NCBI GenBank assembly: GCA_963978545.1
Contig: OZ021722.1
Location: forward strand, 36,101,365-36,165,364
Direction of reading: 5' to 3'
Length of the DNA: 64,000 nt
From: Linyphia triangularis
Taxonomy: Eukaryota > Arthropoda > Arachnida > Araneae > Linyphiidae
Shown here: positions 1-11,081 of the stretch, in pieces
Layout: the number at the start of each line of letters is the position of its first letter
Numbering within the stretch: position 1 is the stretch's first letter
Notes under the pieces: model-generated
The model's input: the letters and a program-made list of their open reading frames with translations, nothing else
Databases searched by the model: none
What the model was told of the DNA's origin: nothing
Program-made: the position numbers and the translations under genes

Positions 1-102
1 TAAGACTACGCAATCAAACACTTTAGATATTTAATAAAATTTTAATGTCAACTATACGTAAAATTTTAAAAATCATCGCATACATGAGAGATATTAATTT
101 AG

Positions 103-110
103 AAAAAAAA
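103..110 (-). terminator. Pol III T8 terminator after Gln (example)
   Basis: T8 on the minus strand, 3 bp after Gln 114-185. Equivalent runs follow nearly every Gln copy: T8 with spacer cttagg, T6 with spacer ctagg, T7-T8 with tttagg, T5 in the C33 family. No run of four T lies between Glu and Gln in the intact families. Confidence 0.85.
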
Positions 111-113
111 CTT

Positions 114-185
114 AGGTTCCACCGAGATTCGAACTCGGATCGCTGGATTCAGAGTCCAGAGTGCTGACCATTACACCATAGAACC
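114..185 (-). tRNA. tRNA-Gln-CTG: tRNA-Gln (CTG)
   Basis: Delivers glutamine to CAG codons. Read on the minus strand it begins GGTTCTATGG and ends GGAACC plus discriminator T73. The acceptor stem pairs GGTTCTA with TGGAACC (one G-U). The anticodon stem CTGGA/TCCAG closes the loop CTCTGAA, so positions 34-36 are CTG. The T arm is CCGAG/CTCGG with loop TTCGAAT. The A box is TGGTGTAATGG and the B box region AGTTCGAATCT. It is intronless, without encoded CCA, 72 nt with the discriminator. A T8 run (103-110) follows 3 bp after the gene. This is the reference copy for the other Gln-CTG entries. Confidence 0.95.
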
Positions 186-190
186 CAATT

Positions 191-262
191 TTCCCACGCC
201 GGGAATCGAACCCGTGCCGCCTGGGTGAAAGCCAGGAATCCTAACCACTAGACCACATGGGA
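191..262 (-). tRNA. tRNA-Glu-TTC: tRNA-Glu (TTC), T-stem mismatch
   Basis: Glutamate tRNA for GAA codons. Minus strand begins TCCCATGTGG. The anticodon stem CCTGG/CCAGG closes the loop CTTTCAC, anticodon TTC, and the B box GGTTCGATTCC is perfect. Discriminator A73. The T stem has A49 opposite G65 where most copies have a C-G pair, so this copy may be weaker. It lies 5 bp upstream of Gln 114-185 with no T-run between them. Confidence 0.88.
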
Positions 263-723
263 CAGAATGCCTACGTATTCAAATAAGTTTTATATTTCAT
301 AAAATAATGAAGAAAATTATACGGAAACATTTTAATAATCCTCGACATACTCAAGGGTGAAATAATTGGAAAAAAATTTACGTTCTACTGAAATTTTAGC
401 TGGTATCGCTGGATCCAGAGACAAGAGTGCTGACCATTACATCATTGAACTTAATTTTCCCACGCAAGGAATCAGAAATTGGCAGCCTGGGTGAGATCTA
501 GTACTCCTAACCATATGACAAAAGAGTCTAATGAATTGCATTTTATCATCCTTTTGATTCAATAACTATATTGCGTAAAAAATACATATGTCCAAAAATA
601 TTTCATTCTAGATATATTTATACATGATAGATTTATCAAAAAGACGAGGTTCTACCGAGATTCGAAATCGGATCGCTGGATTCAAGGTCCAGAGTGCTAA
701 CCATTAGACGATAAAACCAATTT

Positions 724-795
724 TTCCCACGCCGGGAATCGAACCCGGGCCGCCTGGGTGAAAGCCAGGAATCCTAACCACTAGACCACATGGGA
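724..795 (-). tRNA. tRNA-Glu-TTC: tRNA-Glu (TTC)
   Basis: Intact reference copy of Glu-TTC: acceptor TCCCATG/CGTGGGA (one G-U), D stem GTCT/GGAT, anticodon loop CTTTCAC, T stem CCGGG/CCCGG. Its downstream partner is a broken C33 Gln copy (647-718) that carries T4 near its start. Confidence 0.94.
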
Positions 796-1177
796 CAATA
801 AGCCTACGCATTCAAACACTTTAGATATTTAATAAAATTATAAATTGAATTATACGTAAAATTTTAAAAATCATCGCATACATGAGGGATATTAATTTAG
901 AAAAAAAAACTTAGGTTCTACCGAGATTCGAACTCGGATCGCTGGATTCAGAGTCCAGAGTGCTTACCATTACACCATAGAACTCAACTTTCCCACCCCT
1001 GGCATCGAACCCGGGCCACTTGGGTGAGAGCCAGAAATCCTAACCACTAGACCACATGGGACAATAAGCCTACGCATTCGAACACTTTAGATATTTAATA
1101 AAATTATAAAGTCAACTATACGTAAAATTTTAAAAATCATCGCATACATGAGAGATATTAATTTAGAAAAAAAACTT

Positions 1178-1249
1178 AGGTTCCACCGAGATTCGAACTC
1201 GCATCGCTGGATTCAGAGTCCAGAGTGCTGACCATTACACCATAGAACC
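1178..1249 (-). tRNA. tRNA-Gln-CTG: tRNA-Gln (CTG)
   Basis: As the 114 copy, but the + strand has c at 1202, giving G49 opposite G65: the bottom T-stem pair is lost. Confidence 0.85.
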
Positions 1250-1254
1250 CAATT

Positions 1255-1326
1255 TTCCCACGCCGGGAATCGAACCCGTGCCGCCTGGGTGAAAGCCAGG
1301 AATCCTAACCACTAGACCACATGGGA
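1255..1326 (-). tRNA. tRNA-Glu-TTC: tRNA-Glu (TTC), A49-G65 mismatch
   Basis: Same T-stem change as the 191 copy; otherwise canonical. Confidence 0.87.
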
Positions 1327-1443
1327 CAGAATGCCTACGTATTCAAATAAGTTTTATATTTCATAAAATAATGAAGAAAATTATACGGAAACATTTTTTT
1401 AATCCTCGACATACTCAAGGGTGAAATAATTGGAAAAAAATTT

Positions 1444-1515
1444 ACGTTCTACTGAAATTTTAGCTGGTATCGCTGGATCCAGAGACAAGAGTGCTGACCA
1501 TTACACGATAAAACC
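1444..1515 (-). pseudogene. Chimeric Gln copy at a unit-fusion point
   Basis: The left half is a decayed Gln of the gctggatccagag type. From about 1495 rightward it matches a C33 Gln (acacgataaaacc). A crossover between two neighbouring units would delete one monomer and give this junction. Confidence 0.82.
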
Positions 1516-1520
1516 AATTT

Positions 1521-1592
1521 TTCCCACGCCGGGAATCGAACCCGGGCCGCCTGGGTGAAAGCCAGGAATCCTAACCACTAGACCACATGGGA
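1521..1592 (-). tRNA. tRNA-Glu-TTC: tRNA-Glu (TTC)
   Basis: Intact. Its Gln partner (1444-1515) is a chimera of a decayed Gln and a C33 Gln. Confidence 0.93.
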
Positions 1593-2318
1593 CAATAAGC
1601 CTACGCATTCAAACACTTTAGATATTTAATAAAATTATAAATTGAATTATACGTAAAATTTTAAAAATCATCGCATACATGAGGGATATTAATTTAGAAA
1701 AAAAAATTTAGGTTCTACCGAGATTCGAACTCGGATCGCTGGATTCAGATTACAGAGTGCTGACCATTACACCTTAGAACACAACTTTCCCAAGCCGGGA
1801 ATCGAACCCGGGCCGCCTGGGTGAAAGCCATGAATAATAACCACTAGACCACATGGGACAGAATGCCTACGTATTCAAATAAATTTTATATTTAATAAAA
1901 TAATGCAGAAAATTATACAGAAACATTTTTTAATCCTTGACATACTCAAGGGTGAAATAATTGGAAAAAAATTTACGTTCTACTGAAATTTTAGCTGGTA
2001 TCGCTGGATCCAGAGACAAGAGTGCTGACCATTACATCATTGAACTTAATTTTCCAAAGCAAGGAATAAGAAATTGGCAGCCTGGGTGAGATCTATTACT
2101 CCTAACCATATCACAAAATAGTCTAATGAATTGCATTTTATCATCCTTTTGATTCAATAACTATATTGCGTAAAAAATACATATGTCCAAAAACATTTCA
2201 TTCTAGATATATTTATAAATGATAGATTTAACAAAAAGACGAGGTTCTACCGAGATTCGAAATCGGATCGCTGGATTCAAGGTCCAGAGTGCTAACCATT
2301 ACACGATAAAACCAATTT

Positions 2319-2390
2319 TTCCCACGCCGGGAATCGAACCCGGGCCGCCTGGGTGAAAGCCAGGAATCCTAACCACTAGACCACATGGGA
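2319..2390 (-). tRNA. tRNA-Glu-TTC: tRNA-Glu (TTC)
   Basis: Intact. Partner is C33 Gln 2242-2313, whose T4 (2308-2311 on the + strand as aaaa) lies about 7 bp beyond this gene's 3' end and could act as a terminator. Confidence 0.94.
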
Positions 2391-2414
2391 CAATAAGCCT
2401 ACGCATTCAAACAC

Positions 2415-2432
2415 TTTAGATATTTAATAAAA
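2415..2432 (-). promoter_or_regulatory. TATA-like block upstream of Glu (example)
   Basis: AT block (atatttaataaaa on the + strand) about 25-42 bp upstream of Glu 2319-2390. The second spacer type keeps a related block at the same distance (288-305 for Glu 191-262). Upstream TATA-like elements help Pol III transcription in insects, plants and fission yeast; the role here is inferred from position and conservation. Confidence 0.45.
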
Positions 2433-3565
2433 GTATAAATTGAATTATACGTAAAATTTTAAAAATCATCGCATACATGAGGGATATTAATTTAGAAAAA
2501 AAATTTAGGTTCTACCGAGATTCGAACTCGGATCGCTGGATTCAGAGTCCAGAGTGCTGACCATTACACCTTAGAACACAATTTTCCCAAGCCGGGAATC
2601 GAACCCGGGCCGCCTGGGTGAAAGCCAGGAATAATAACCACTAGACCACATGGGACAATAAGCCTACGCATTCAAACACTTTAGATATTTAATAAAATTA
2701 TAAATTGAATTATACGTAAAATTTTAAAAATCATCGCATACATGAGGGATATTAATTTAGAAAAAAAATTAGGTTCTACCGAGATTCAAACTCGGATCGC
2801 TGGATTCAGAGTCCAGAGTGCTGACCATTACACCTTAGAACACAATTTTCCCAAGCCGGGAATCGAACCCGGGCCGCCTGGGTGAAAGCCAGGAATCCTA
2901 ACCACTAGACCACATGGGACAATAAGCCTACGCATTCAAACACTTTAGATATTTAATAAAATTATAAATTGAATTATACGTAAAATTTTAAAAATCATCG
3001 CATACATGAGGGATATTAATTTAGAAAAAAAATTTAGGTTCTACCGAGATTCGAACTCGGATCGCTGGATTCAGAGTCCAGAGTGCTGACCATTACACCT
3101 TAGAACACAATTTTCCTAAGCCGGGAATCGAACCCGGGCCGCCTGGGTGAAAGCCATGAATAATAACCACTAGACCACATGGGACAGAATGCCTACGTAT
3201 TCAAATAAATTTTATATTTAATAAAATAATGCAGAAAATTATACAGAAACATTTTTTAATCCTTGACATACTCAAGGGTGAAATAATTGGAAAAAAATTA
3301 CGTTCAACTGAAATTTGAGCTGGTATCGCTTTATCCAGAGACAAGAGTGCTGACCATTACATCATTGAACTTAATTTTCCCACGCAAGGAATCGAAAATT
3401 AGCAGCCTGGGTGAGATCTAGTATTCCTAACCATATGACAAAATAGTCTAATGAATTGCATTTTATCATCAATTTGATTCAATAACTATATTGCTTAAAA
3501 AATATATATATCCAAAAATATTTCATTCCAGATATATTTAGACATGATAGATTTAACAAAAAACT

Positions 3566-3637
3566 AGGTTCTACCGAGAATCGAACTCGGATCGCTGGAT
3601 TCAGAGTCCAGAGTGCTGACCATTACACCATAGAACC
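3566..3637 (-). tRNA. tRNA-Gln-CTG: tRNA-Gln (CTG)
   Basis: Intact; T loop reads TTCGATT instead of TTCGAAT. T6 tail (+ strand aaaaaa before ctagg). Confidence 0.94.
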
Positions 3638-3642
3638 CAATT

Positions 3643-3714
3643 TTCCCACGCCGGGAATCGAACCCGGGCCGCCTGGGTGAGAGCCAGGAATCCTAACCAC
3701 TAGACCACGTGGGA
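3643..3714 (-). tRNA. tRNA-Glu-CTC: tRNA-Glu (CTC)
   Basis: Glutamate tRNA for GAG codons and the reference copy for this isoacceptor. Anticodon loop CTCTCAC gives CTC. The acceptor TCCCACG/CGTGGGA is fully Watson-Crick, better paired than in the Glu-TTC copies. T arm CCGGG/CCCGG with loop TTCGATT. It is 5 bp upstream of Gln-CTG 3566-3637. Confidence 0.95.
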
Positions 3715-4098
3715 CAGAATGCTTACGTAATCAAATAAATTTTATATTTAATAAAATAATGAAGAAAATTATACAGAAACATTTTATTAATCTTTGACAT
3801 ACTCAAGGGTGAAATAATTGGAAAAAAACTTACGTTCTACTGAAATATGAGCTGGTATTGCTGGATCAAGAGATAAGAGTGCTGACCATTACATCATTGA
3901 ACTTAATTTTCCCTCGCAAGGAATCGAAAATTGGCAGCCTGGGTGAGATCTTGTACTCCTAACCCTAAGACAAAAGATACTCATGAGTTGCAATTTATCA
4001 TCCTTTTGATTCAATAACTATATTGCGTAAAAAAATATATATATCCAAAAATATTTCATTCCAGATATATTTAGACATGATAGATTTAACAAAAAACT

Positions 4099-4170
4099 AG
4101 GTTCTACCGAGATTCGAACTCGGATCGCTGGATTCAAAGTCCAGAGTGCTAACCATTACACCATAGAACC
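4099..4170 (-). tRNA. tRNA-Gln-TTG: tRNA-Gln (TTG)
   Basis: Glutamine tRNA for CAA codons and the reference copy for this isoacceptor. Acceptor GGTTCTA/TAGAACC, anticodon stem CTGGA/TCCAG, loop CTTTGAA with anticodon TTG, T arm CCGAG/CTCGG with loop TTCGAAT. A T6 run follows after TAG. Partner Glu-TTC is at 4176. Confidence 0.95.
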
Positions 4171-4175
4171 CAAAT

Positions 4176-4247
4176 TTCCCACACCGGGAATCGAACCCGG
4201 GCCGCCTGGGTGAAAGCCAGGAATCCTAACCACTAGACCACATGGGA
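4176..4247 (-). tRNA. tRNA-Glu-TTC: tRNA-Glu (TTC)
   Basis: Intact. Acceptor 3' half is TGTGGGA, giving G-U pairs at 7:66 and 6:67; this form is typical of the Glu partners of Gln-TTG. Confidence 0.94.
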
Positions 4248-4974
4248 CAATAAGCCTACGCATTCAAACAATTTAGATATTTAATAAAATTATAAATTGA
4301 ATTATACGTAAAATTTTAAAAATCATCGCATACATGAGGGATATTAATTTAGAAAAAAAAATTTAGGTTCTACTGAGATTCGAACTCGGATCGCTGGATT
4401 CAGAGTACAGAGTGCTGACCATTACACCTTAGAACACAATTTTCCCAAGCCGGGAATCGAACCCGTGCCGCCTGGGTGAAAGCCAGGAATCCTAACCACT
4501 AGACCACATGGGACAGAATGCCTACGTATTCAAATAAGTTTTATATTTCATAAAATAATGAAGAAAATTATACGGAAACATTTTAATAATCCTCGACATA
4601 CTCAAGGGTGAAATAATTGGAAAAAAATTTACGTTCTACTGAAATTTTAGCTGGTATCGCTGGATCCAGAGACAAGAGTGCTGACCATTACATCATTGAA
4701 CTTAATTTTCCCACGCAAGGAATCAGAAATTGGCAGCCTGGGTGAGATCTAGTACTCCTAACCATATGACAAAAGAGTCTAATGAATTGCATTTTATCAT
4801 CCTTTTGATTCAATAACTATATTGCGTAAAAAATACATATGTCCAAAAATATTTCATTCTAGATATATTTATACATGATAGATTTATCAAAAAGACGAGG
4901 TTCTACCGAGATTCGAAATCGGATCGCTGGATTCAAGGTCCAGAGTGCTAACCATTAGACGATAAAACCAATTT

Positions 4975-5046
4975 TTCCCACGTTGGGAATCGAACCCGGG
5001 CCGCCTGGGTGAAAGCCAGGAATCCTAACCACTAGACCACATGGGA
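4975..5046 (-). tRNA. tRNA-Glu-TTC: tRNA-Glu (TTC), T stem damaged
   Basis: + strand reads cgttggg instead of cgccggg, so positions 64-65 are A-A and the lower T stem cannot pair. Otherwise canonical; probably weak. Confidence 0.75.
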
Positions 5047-5771
5047 CAATAAGCCTACGCATTCAAACACTTTAGATATTTAATAAAATTATAAATTGAA
5101 TTATACGTAAAATTTTAAAAATCATCGCATACATGAGGGATATTAATTTTGAAAAAAAATTTAGGTTCTACCGAGATTCGAACTCGGATCGCTGGATTCA
5201 GAGTACAGAGTGCTGACCATTACACCTTAGAACACAATTTTCCCAAGCCGGGAATCGAACCCGGGCCGCCTGGGTGAAAGCCATGAATAATAACCACTAG
5301 ACCACATGGGACAGAATGCCTACGTATTCAAATAAATTTTATATTTAATAAAATAATACAGAAAATTATACAGAAACATTTTTTAATCCTTGACATACTC
5401 AAGGGTGAAATAATTGGAAAAAAATTTACGTTCTACTGAAATTTTAGCTGGTATCGCTGGATCCAGAGACAAGAGTGCTGACCATTACATCATTGAACTT
5501 AATTTTCCAAAGCAAGGAATCAGAAATTGGCAGCCTGGGTGAGATCTAATACTCCTAACCATATGACAAAATAGTCTAATGAATTGCATTTTATCATCCT
5601 TTTGATTCAATAACTATATTGCGTAAAAAATACATATGTCCAAAAACATTTCATTCTAGATATATTTATACATGATAGATTTAACAAAAAGACGAGGTTC
5701 TACCGAGATTCGAAATCGGATCGCTGGATTCAAGGTCCAGAGTGCTAACCATTACACGATAAAACCAATTT

Positions 5772-5843
5772 TTCCCACGCCGGGAATCGAACCCGGGTCG
5801 CCTGGGTGAAAGCCAGGAATCCTAACCACTAGACCACATGGGA
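5772..5843 (-). tRNA. tRNA-Glu-TTC: tRNA-Glu (TTC)
   Basis: Intact apart from one variable-loop change. Partner C33 Gln 5695-5766. Confidence 0.93.
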
Positions 5844-6754
5844 CAATAAGCCTACGCATTCAAACACTTTAGATATTAAATAAAATTATAAATTGAATTA
5901 TACGTAAAATTTTAAAAATCATCGCATACATGAGGGATATTAATTTAGAAAAAAAAATTAGGTTCTACCGAGATTCGAACTCGGATCGCTGGATTCAGAG
6001 TCCAGAGTGCTGACCATTACACCTTAGAACACAATTTTCCCAAGCCGGGAATCGAACCCGGGCCGCCTGGGTGAAAGCCAGGAATCCTAACCACTAGACC
6101 ACATGGGACAATAAGCCTACGCATTCAAACACTTTAGATATTTAATAAAATTATAAATTGAATTATACGTAAAATTTTAAAAATCATCGCATACATGAGG
6201 GATATTAATTTAGAAAAAAAATTTAGGTTCTACCGAGATTCGAACTCGGATCGCTGGATTCAGAGTCCAGAGTGCTGACCATTACACCTTAGAACACAAT
6301 TTTCCCAAGCCGGGAATCGAACCCGGGCCGCCTGGGTGAAAGCCATGAATAATAACCACTAGACCACATGGGACAGAATGCCTACGTATTCAAATAAATT
6401 TTATATTTAATAAAATAACGCAGAAAATTATACAGAAACATTTTTTAATCCTTGACATACTCAAGGGTGAAATAATTGGAAAAAAATTACGTTCAACTGA
6501 AATTTGAGCTGGTATCGCTTTATCCAGAGACAAGAGTGCTGACCATTACATCATTGAACTTAATTTTCCCACGCAAGGAATCGAAAATTAGCAGCCTGGG
6601 TGAGATCTAGTATTCCTAACCATATGACAAAATAGTCTAATGAATTGCATTTTATCATCAATTTGATTCAATAACTATATTGCTTAAAAAATATATATAT
6701 CCAAAAATATTTCATTCCAGATATATTTAGACATGATAGATTTAACAAAAAACT

Positions 6755-6826
6755 AGGTTCTCCCGAGATTCGAACTCGGATCGCTGGATTCAGAGTCCAG
6801 AGTGCTGACCATTACACCATAGAACC
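6755..6826 (-). tRNA. tRNA-Gln-CTG: tRNA-Gln (CTG)
   Basis: Canonical except A7 opposite G66 (+ strand tctccc instead of tctacc). Confidence 0.88.
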
Positions 6827-6831
6827 CAATT

Positions 6832-6903
6832 TTCCCACGCCGGGAATCGAACCCGGGCCGCCTGGGTGAGAGCCAGGAATCCTAACCACTAGACCACGTG
6901 GGA
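6832..6903 (-). tRNA. tRNA-Glu-CTC: tRNA-Glu (CTC)
   Basis: Matches the 3643 copy; paired with Gln 6755-6826. Confidence 0.95.
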
Positions 6904-7287
6904 CAGAATGCTTACGTAATCAAATAAATTTTATATTTAATAAAATAATGAAGAAAATTATACAGAAACATTTTATTAATCTTTGACATACTCAAGGGTG
7001 AAATAATTGGAAAAAAACTTACGTTCTACTGAAATATGAGCTGGTATTGCTGGATCAAGAGATAAGAGTGCTGACCATTACATCATTGAACTTAATTTTC
7101 CCTCGCAAGGAATCGAAAATTGGCAGCCTGGGTGAGATCTTGTACTCCTAACCCTAAGACAAAAGATACTCATGAGTTGCAATTTATCATCCTTTTGATT
7201 CAATAACTATATTGCGTAAAAAAATATATATATCCAAAAATATTTCATTCCAGATATATTTAGACATGATAGATTTAACAAAAAACT

Positions 7288-7359
7288 AGGTTCTACCGAG
7301 ATTCGAACTCGGATCGCTGGATTCAAAGTCCAGAGTACTAACCATTACACCATAGAACC
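7288..7359 (-). tRNA. tRNA-Gln-TTG: tRNA-Gln (TTG)
   Basis: As the 4099 copy with C23 changed to T, leaving a G-U pair in the D stem. Confidence 0.92.
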
Positions 7360-7364
7360 CAAAT

Positions 7365-7436
7365 TTCCCACACCGGGAATCGAACCCGGGCCGCCTGGGT
7401 GAAAGCCAGGAATCCTAACCACTAGACCACATGGGA
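7365..7436 (-). tRNA. tRNA-Glu-TTC: tRNA-Glu (TTC)
   Basis: Matches the 4176 copy. Confidence 0.94.
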
Positions 7437-8162
7437 CAATAAGCCTACGCATTCAAACAATTTAGATATTTAATAAAATTATAAATTGAATTATACGTAA
7501 AATTTTAAAAATCATCGCATACATGAGGGATATTAATTTAGAAAAAAAAATTTAGGTTCTACTGAGATTCGAACTCGGATCGCTGGATTCAGAGTACAGA
7601 GTGCTGACCATTACACCTTAGAACACAATTTTCCCAAGCCGGGAATCGAACCCGGGCCGCCTGGGTGAAAGCCATGAATAATAACCACTAGACCACATGG
7701 GACAGAATGCCTACGTATTCAAATAAATTTTATATTTAATAAAATAATGCAGAAAATTATACAGAAACATTTTTTAATCCTTGACATACTCAAGGGTGAA
7801 ATAATTGGAAAAAAATTTACGTTCTACTGAAATTTTAGCTGGTATCGCTGGATCCAGAGACAAGAGTGCTGACCATTACATCATTGAACTTAATTTTCCA
7901 AAGCAAGGAATCAGAAATTGGCAGCCTGGGTGAGATCTAATACTCCTAACCATATGACAAAATAGTCTAATGAATTGCATTTTATCATCCTTTTGATTCA
8001 ATAACTATATTGCGTAAAAAATACATATGTCCAAAAACATTTCATTCTAGATATATTTATACATGATAGATTTAACAAAAAGACGAGGTTCTACCGAGAT
8101 TCGAAATCGGATCGCTGGATTCAAGGTCCAGAGTGCTAACCATTACACGATAAAACCAATTT

Positions 8163-8234
8163 TTCCCACGCCGGGAATCGAACCCGGGCCGCCTGGGTGA
8201 AAGCCAGGAATCCTAACCACTAGACCACATGGGA
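8163..8234 (-). tRNA. tRNA-Glu-TTC: tRNA-Glu (TTC)
   Basis: Intact; partner C33 Gln 8086-8157. Confidence 0.94.
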
Positions 8235-9676
8235 CAATAAGCCTACGCATTCAAACACTTTAGATATTTAATAAAATTATAAATTGAATTATACGTAAAA
8301 TTTTAAAAATCATCGCATACATGAGGGATATTAATTTAGAAAAAAAATTTAGGTTCTACCGAGATTCGAACTCGGATCGCTGGATTCAGAGTCCAGAGTG
8401 CTGACCATTACACCTTAGAACACAATTTTCCCAAGCCGGGAATCGAACCCGGGCCGCCTGGATGAAAGCCATGAATAATAACCACTAGACCACATGGGAC
8501 AATAAGTTTACGCATTCAAACACTTTAGATATTTAATAAAATTATAAATTGAATTATACGTAAAATTTTAAAAATCATCGCATACATGAGGGATATTAAT
8601 TTAGAAAAAAAAAATTAGGTTCTACCGAGATTCGAACTCGGATCGCTGGATTCAGAGTCCAGAGTGCTGACCATTACACCTTAGAACACAATTTTCCCAA
8701 GCAGGGAATCGAACCAGGGCCGCCTGGGTGAAAGCCAGGAATAATAACCACTAGACCACATGGGACAATAAGCCTACGCATTCAAACACTTTAGATATTT
8801 AATAAAATTATAAATTGAATTATACGTAAAATTTTAAAAATCATCGCATACATGAGGGATATTAATTTAGAAAAAAAATTTAGGTTCTACCGAGATTCGA
8901 ACTCGGATCGCTGGATTCAGAGTCCAGAGTGCTGACCATTACACCTTAGAACACAATTTTCCCAATCCGGGAATCGAACCCGGGCCGCCTGGGTGAAAGC
9001 CAGGAATCCTAACCACTAGACCACATGGGACAATAAGCCTACGCATTCAAACACTTTAGATATTTAATAAAATTATAAATTGAAATATACGTAAAATTTT
9101 AAAAATCATCGCATAAGTGAGGGATATTAATTTAGAAAAAAAATTTAGGTTCTACCGAGATTCGAACTCGGATCGCTGGATTCAGAGTCCAGAGTGCTGA
9201 CCATTACACCTTAGAACACAATTTTCCCAAGCCGGGAATCGAACCCGGGCCGCCTGGGTGAAAGCCATGAATAATAACCACTAGACCACATGGGACAGAA
9301 TGCCTACGTATTCAAATAAATTTTATATTTAATAAAATAATGCAGAAAATTATACAGAAACATTTTTTAATCCTTGACATACTCAAGGGTGAAATAATTG
9401 GAAAAAAATTACGTTCAACTGAAATTTGAGCTGGTATCGCTTTATCCAGAGACAAGAGTCCTGACCATTACATCATTGAACTTAATTTTCCCATGCAAGG
9501 AATCGAAAATTAGCAGCCTGGGTGAGATCTAGTATTCCTAACCATATGACAAAATAGTCTAATGAATTGCATTTTATCATCAATTTGATTCAATATATAT
9601 ATTGCTTAAAAAATATATATATCCAAAAATATTTCATTCCAGATATATTTAGACATGATAGATTTAACAAAAAACT

Positions 9677-9748
9677 AGGTTCTACCGAGATTCGAACTCG
9701 GATCGCTGGATTCAGAGTCCAGAGTGCTGACCATTACACCATAGAACC
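9677..9748 (-). tRNA. tRNA-Gln-CTG: tRNA-Gln (CTG)
   Basis: Intact; T6 tail. Confidence 0.95.
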
Positions 9749-9753
9749 CAATT

Positions 9754-9825
9754 TTCCCACGCCGGGAATCGAACCCGGGCCGCCTGGGTGAGAGCCAGGA
9801 ATCCTAACCACTAGACCACGTGGGA
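9754..9825 (-). tRNA. tRNA-Glu-CTC: tRNA-Glu (CTC)
   Basis: Intact; partner Gln 9677-9748. Confidence 0.95.
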
Positions 9826-10209
9826 CAGAATGCTTACGTAATCAAATAAATTTTATATTTAATAAAATAATGAAGAAAATTATACAGAAACATTTTATTA
9901 ATCTTTGACATACTCAAGGGTGAAATAATTGGAAAAAAACTTACGTTCTACTGAAATATGAGCTGGTATTGCTGGATCAAGAGATAAGAGTGCTGACCAT
10001 TACATCATTGAACTTAATTTTCCCTCGCAAGGAATCGAAAATTGGCAGCCTGGGTGAGATCTTGTACTCCTAACCCTATGACAAAAGATACTCATGAGTT
10101 GCAATTTATCATCCTTTTGATTCAATAACTATATTGCGTAAAAAAATATATATATCCAAAAATATTTCATTCCAGATATATTTAGACATGATAGATTTAA
10201 CAAAAAACT

Positions 10210-10281
10210 AGGTTCTACCGAGATTCGAACTCGGATCGCTGGATTCAAAGTCCAGAGTGCTAACCATTACACCATAGAACC
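10210..10281 (-). tRNA. tRNA-Gln-TTG: tRNA-Gln (TTG)
   Basis: Intact, like 4099. Confidence 0.95.
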
Positions 10282-10286
10282 CAAAT

Positions 10287-10358
10287 TTCCCACACCGGGA
10301 ATCGAACCCGGGCCGCCTGGGTGAAAGCCAGGAATCCTAACCACTAGACCACATGGGA
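10287..10358 (-). tRNA. tRNA-Glu-TTC: tRNA-Glu (TTC)
   Basis: Intact, like 4176. Confidence 0.94.
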
Positions 10359-11004
10359 CAATAAGCCTACGCATTCAAACAATTTAGATATTTAATAAAA
10401 TTATAAATTGAATTATACGTAAAATTTTAAAAATCATCGCATACATGAGGGATATTAATTTAGAAAAAAAATTTAGGTTCTACCGAGATTCGAACTCGGA
10501 TCGCTGGATTCAGAGTCCAGAGTGCTGACCATTACACCTTAGAAAACAATTTTCCCAAGCCGGGAACCGAACCCGGGCCGCCTGGGTGAAAGCCAGGAAT
10601 CCTAACCACTAGACCACATGGGACAGAATGCCTACGTATTCAAATAAATTTTATATTTAATAAAATAATGCAGAAAATTATACAGAAACATTTTTTAATC
10701 CTTGACATACTTAAACGTGAAATAATTGGGAAAAAATTACGTTCAACTGAAATTTGAGCTGGTATCGCTTTATCCAGAGACAAGAGTGCTGACCATTACA
10801 TCATTGAACTTAATTTTCCCACGCAAGGAATCGAAAATTGGCAGCCTGGGTGAGATCTTGTACTCCTAACCCTATGACAAAATAGTCTAATGAATTGCAT
10901 TTTATCATACTTTTGATTCAATAACTATATTGCGTAAAAAATACATATGTCCAAAAATATTTCATTCCAGATATATTTAGACATGATAGATTTAACAAAA
11001 AACT

Positions 11005-11076
11005 AGGTTCTACCGAGATTCGAACTCGGATCGCTGGATTCAAAGTCCAGAGTGCTAACCATTACACCATAGAACC
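11005..11076 (-). tRNA. tRNA-Gln-TTG: tRNA-Gln (TTG)
   Basis: Intact. First unit of the block repeated at 25624. Confidence 0.95.
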
Positions 11077-11081
11077 CAAAT

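Noticed and set aside
2242..2313. C33 copies as a new isoacceptor with anticodon CTT (Lys).
   Set aside because: Counting the loop from the CTGGA/TCCAG stem gives CCTTGAA, so positions 34-36 are TTG; CTT would need a shifted loop.
9567..9791. Short open frames of 60-75 codons on both strands, including 9567-9791, 18790-19017, 22065-22286, 34824-35045, 39610-39831 and 47352-47534.
   Set aside because: They run across the tRNA genes and spacer. The recurrent C-terminal peptide (GSTEIRTR...) is the antisense translation of Gln and Glu tRNA genes, a known source of false protein calls.
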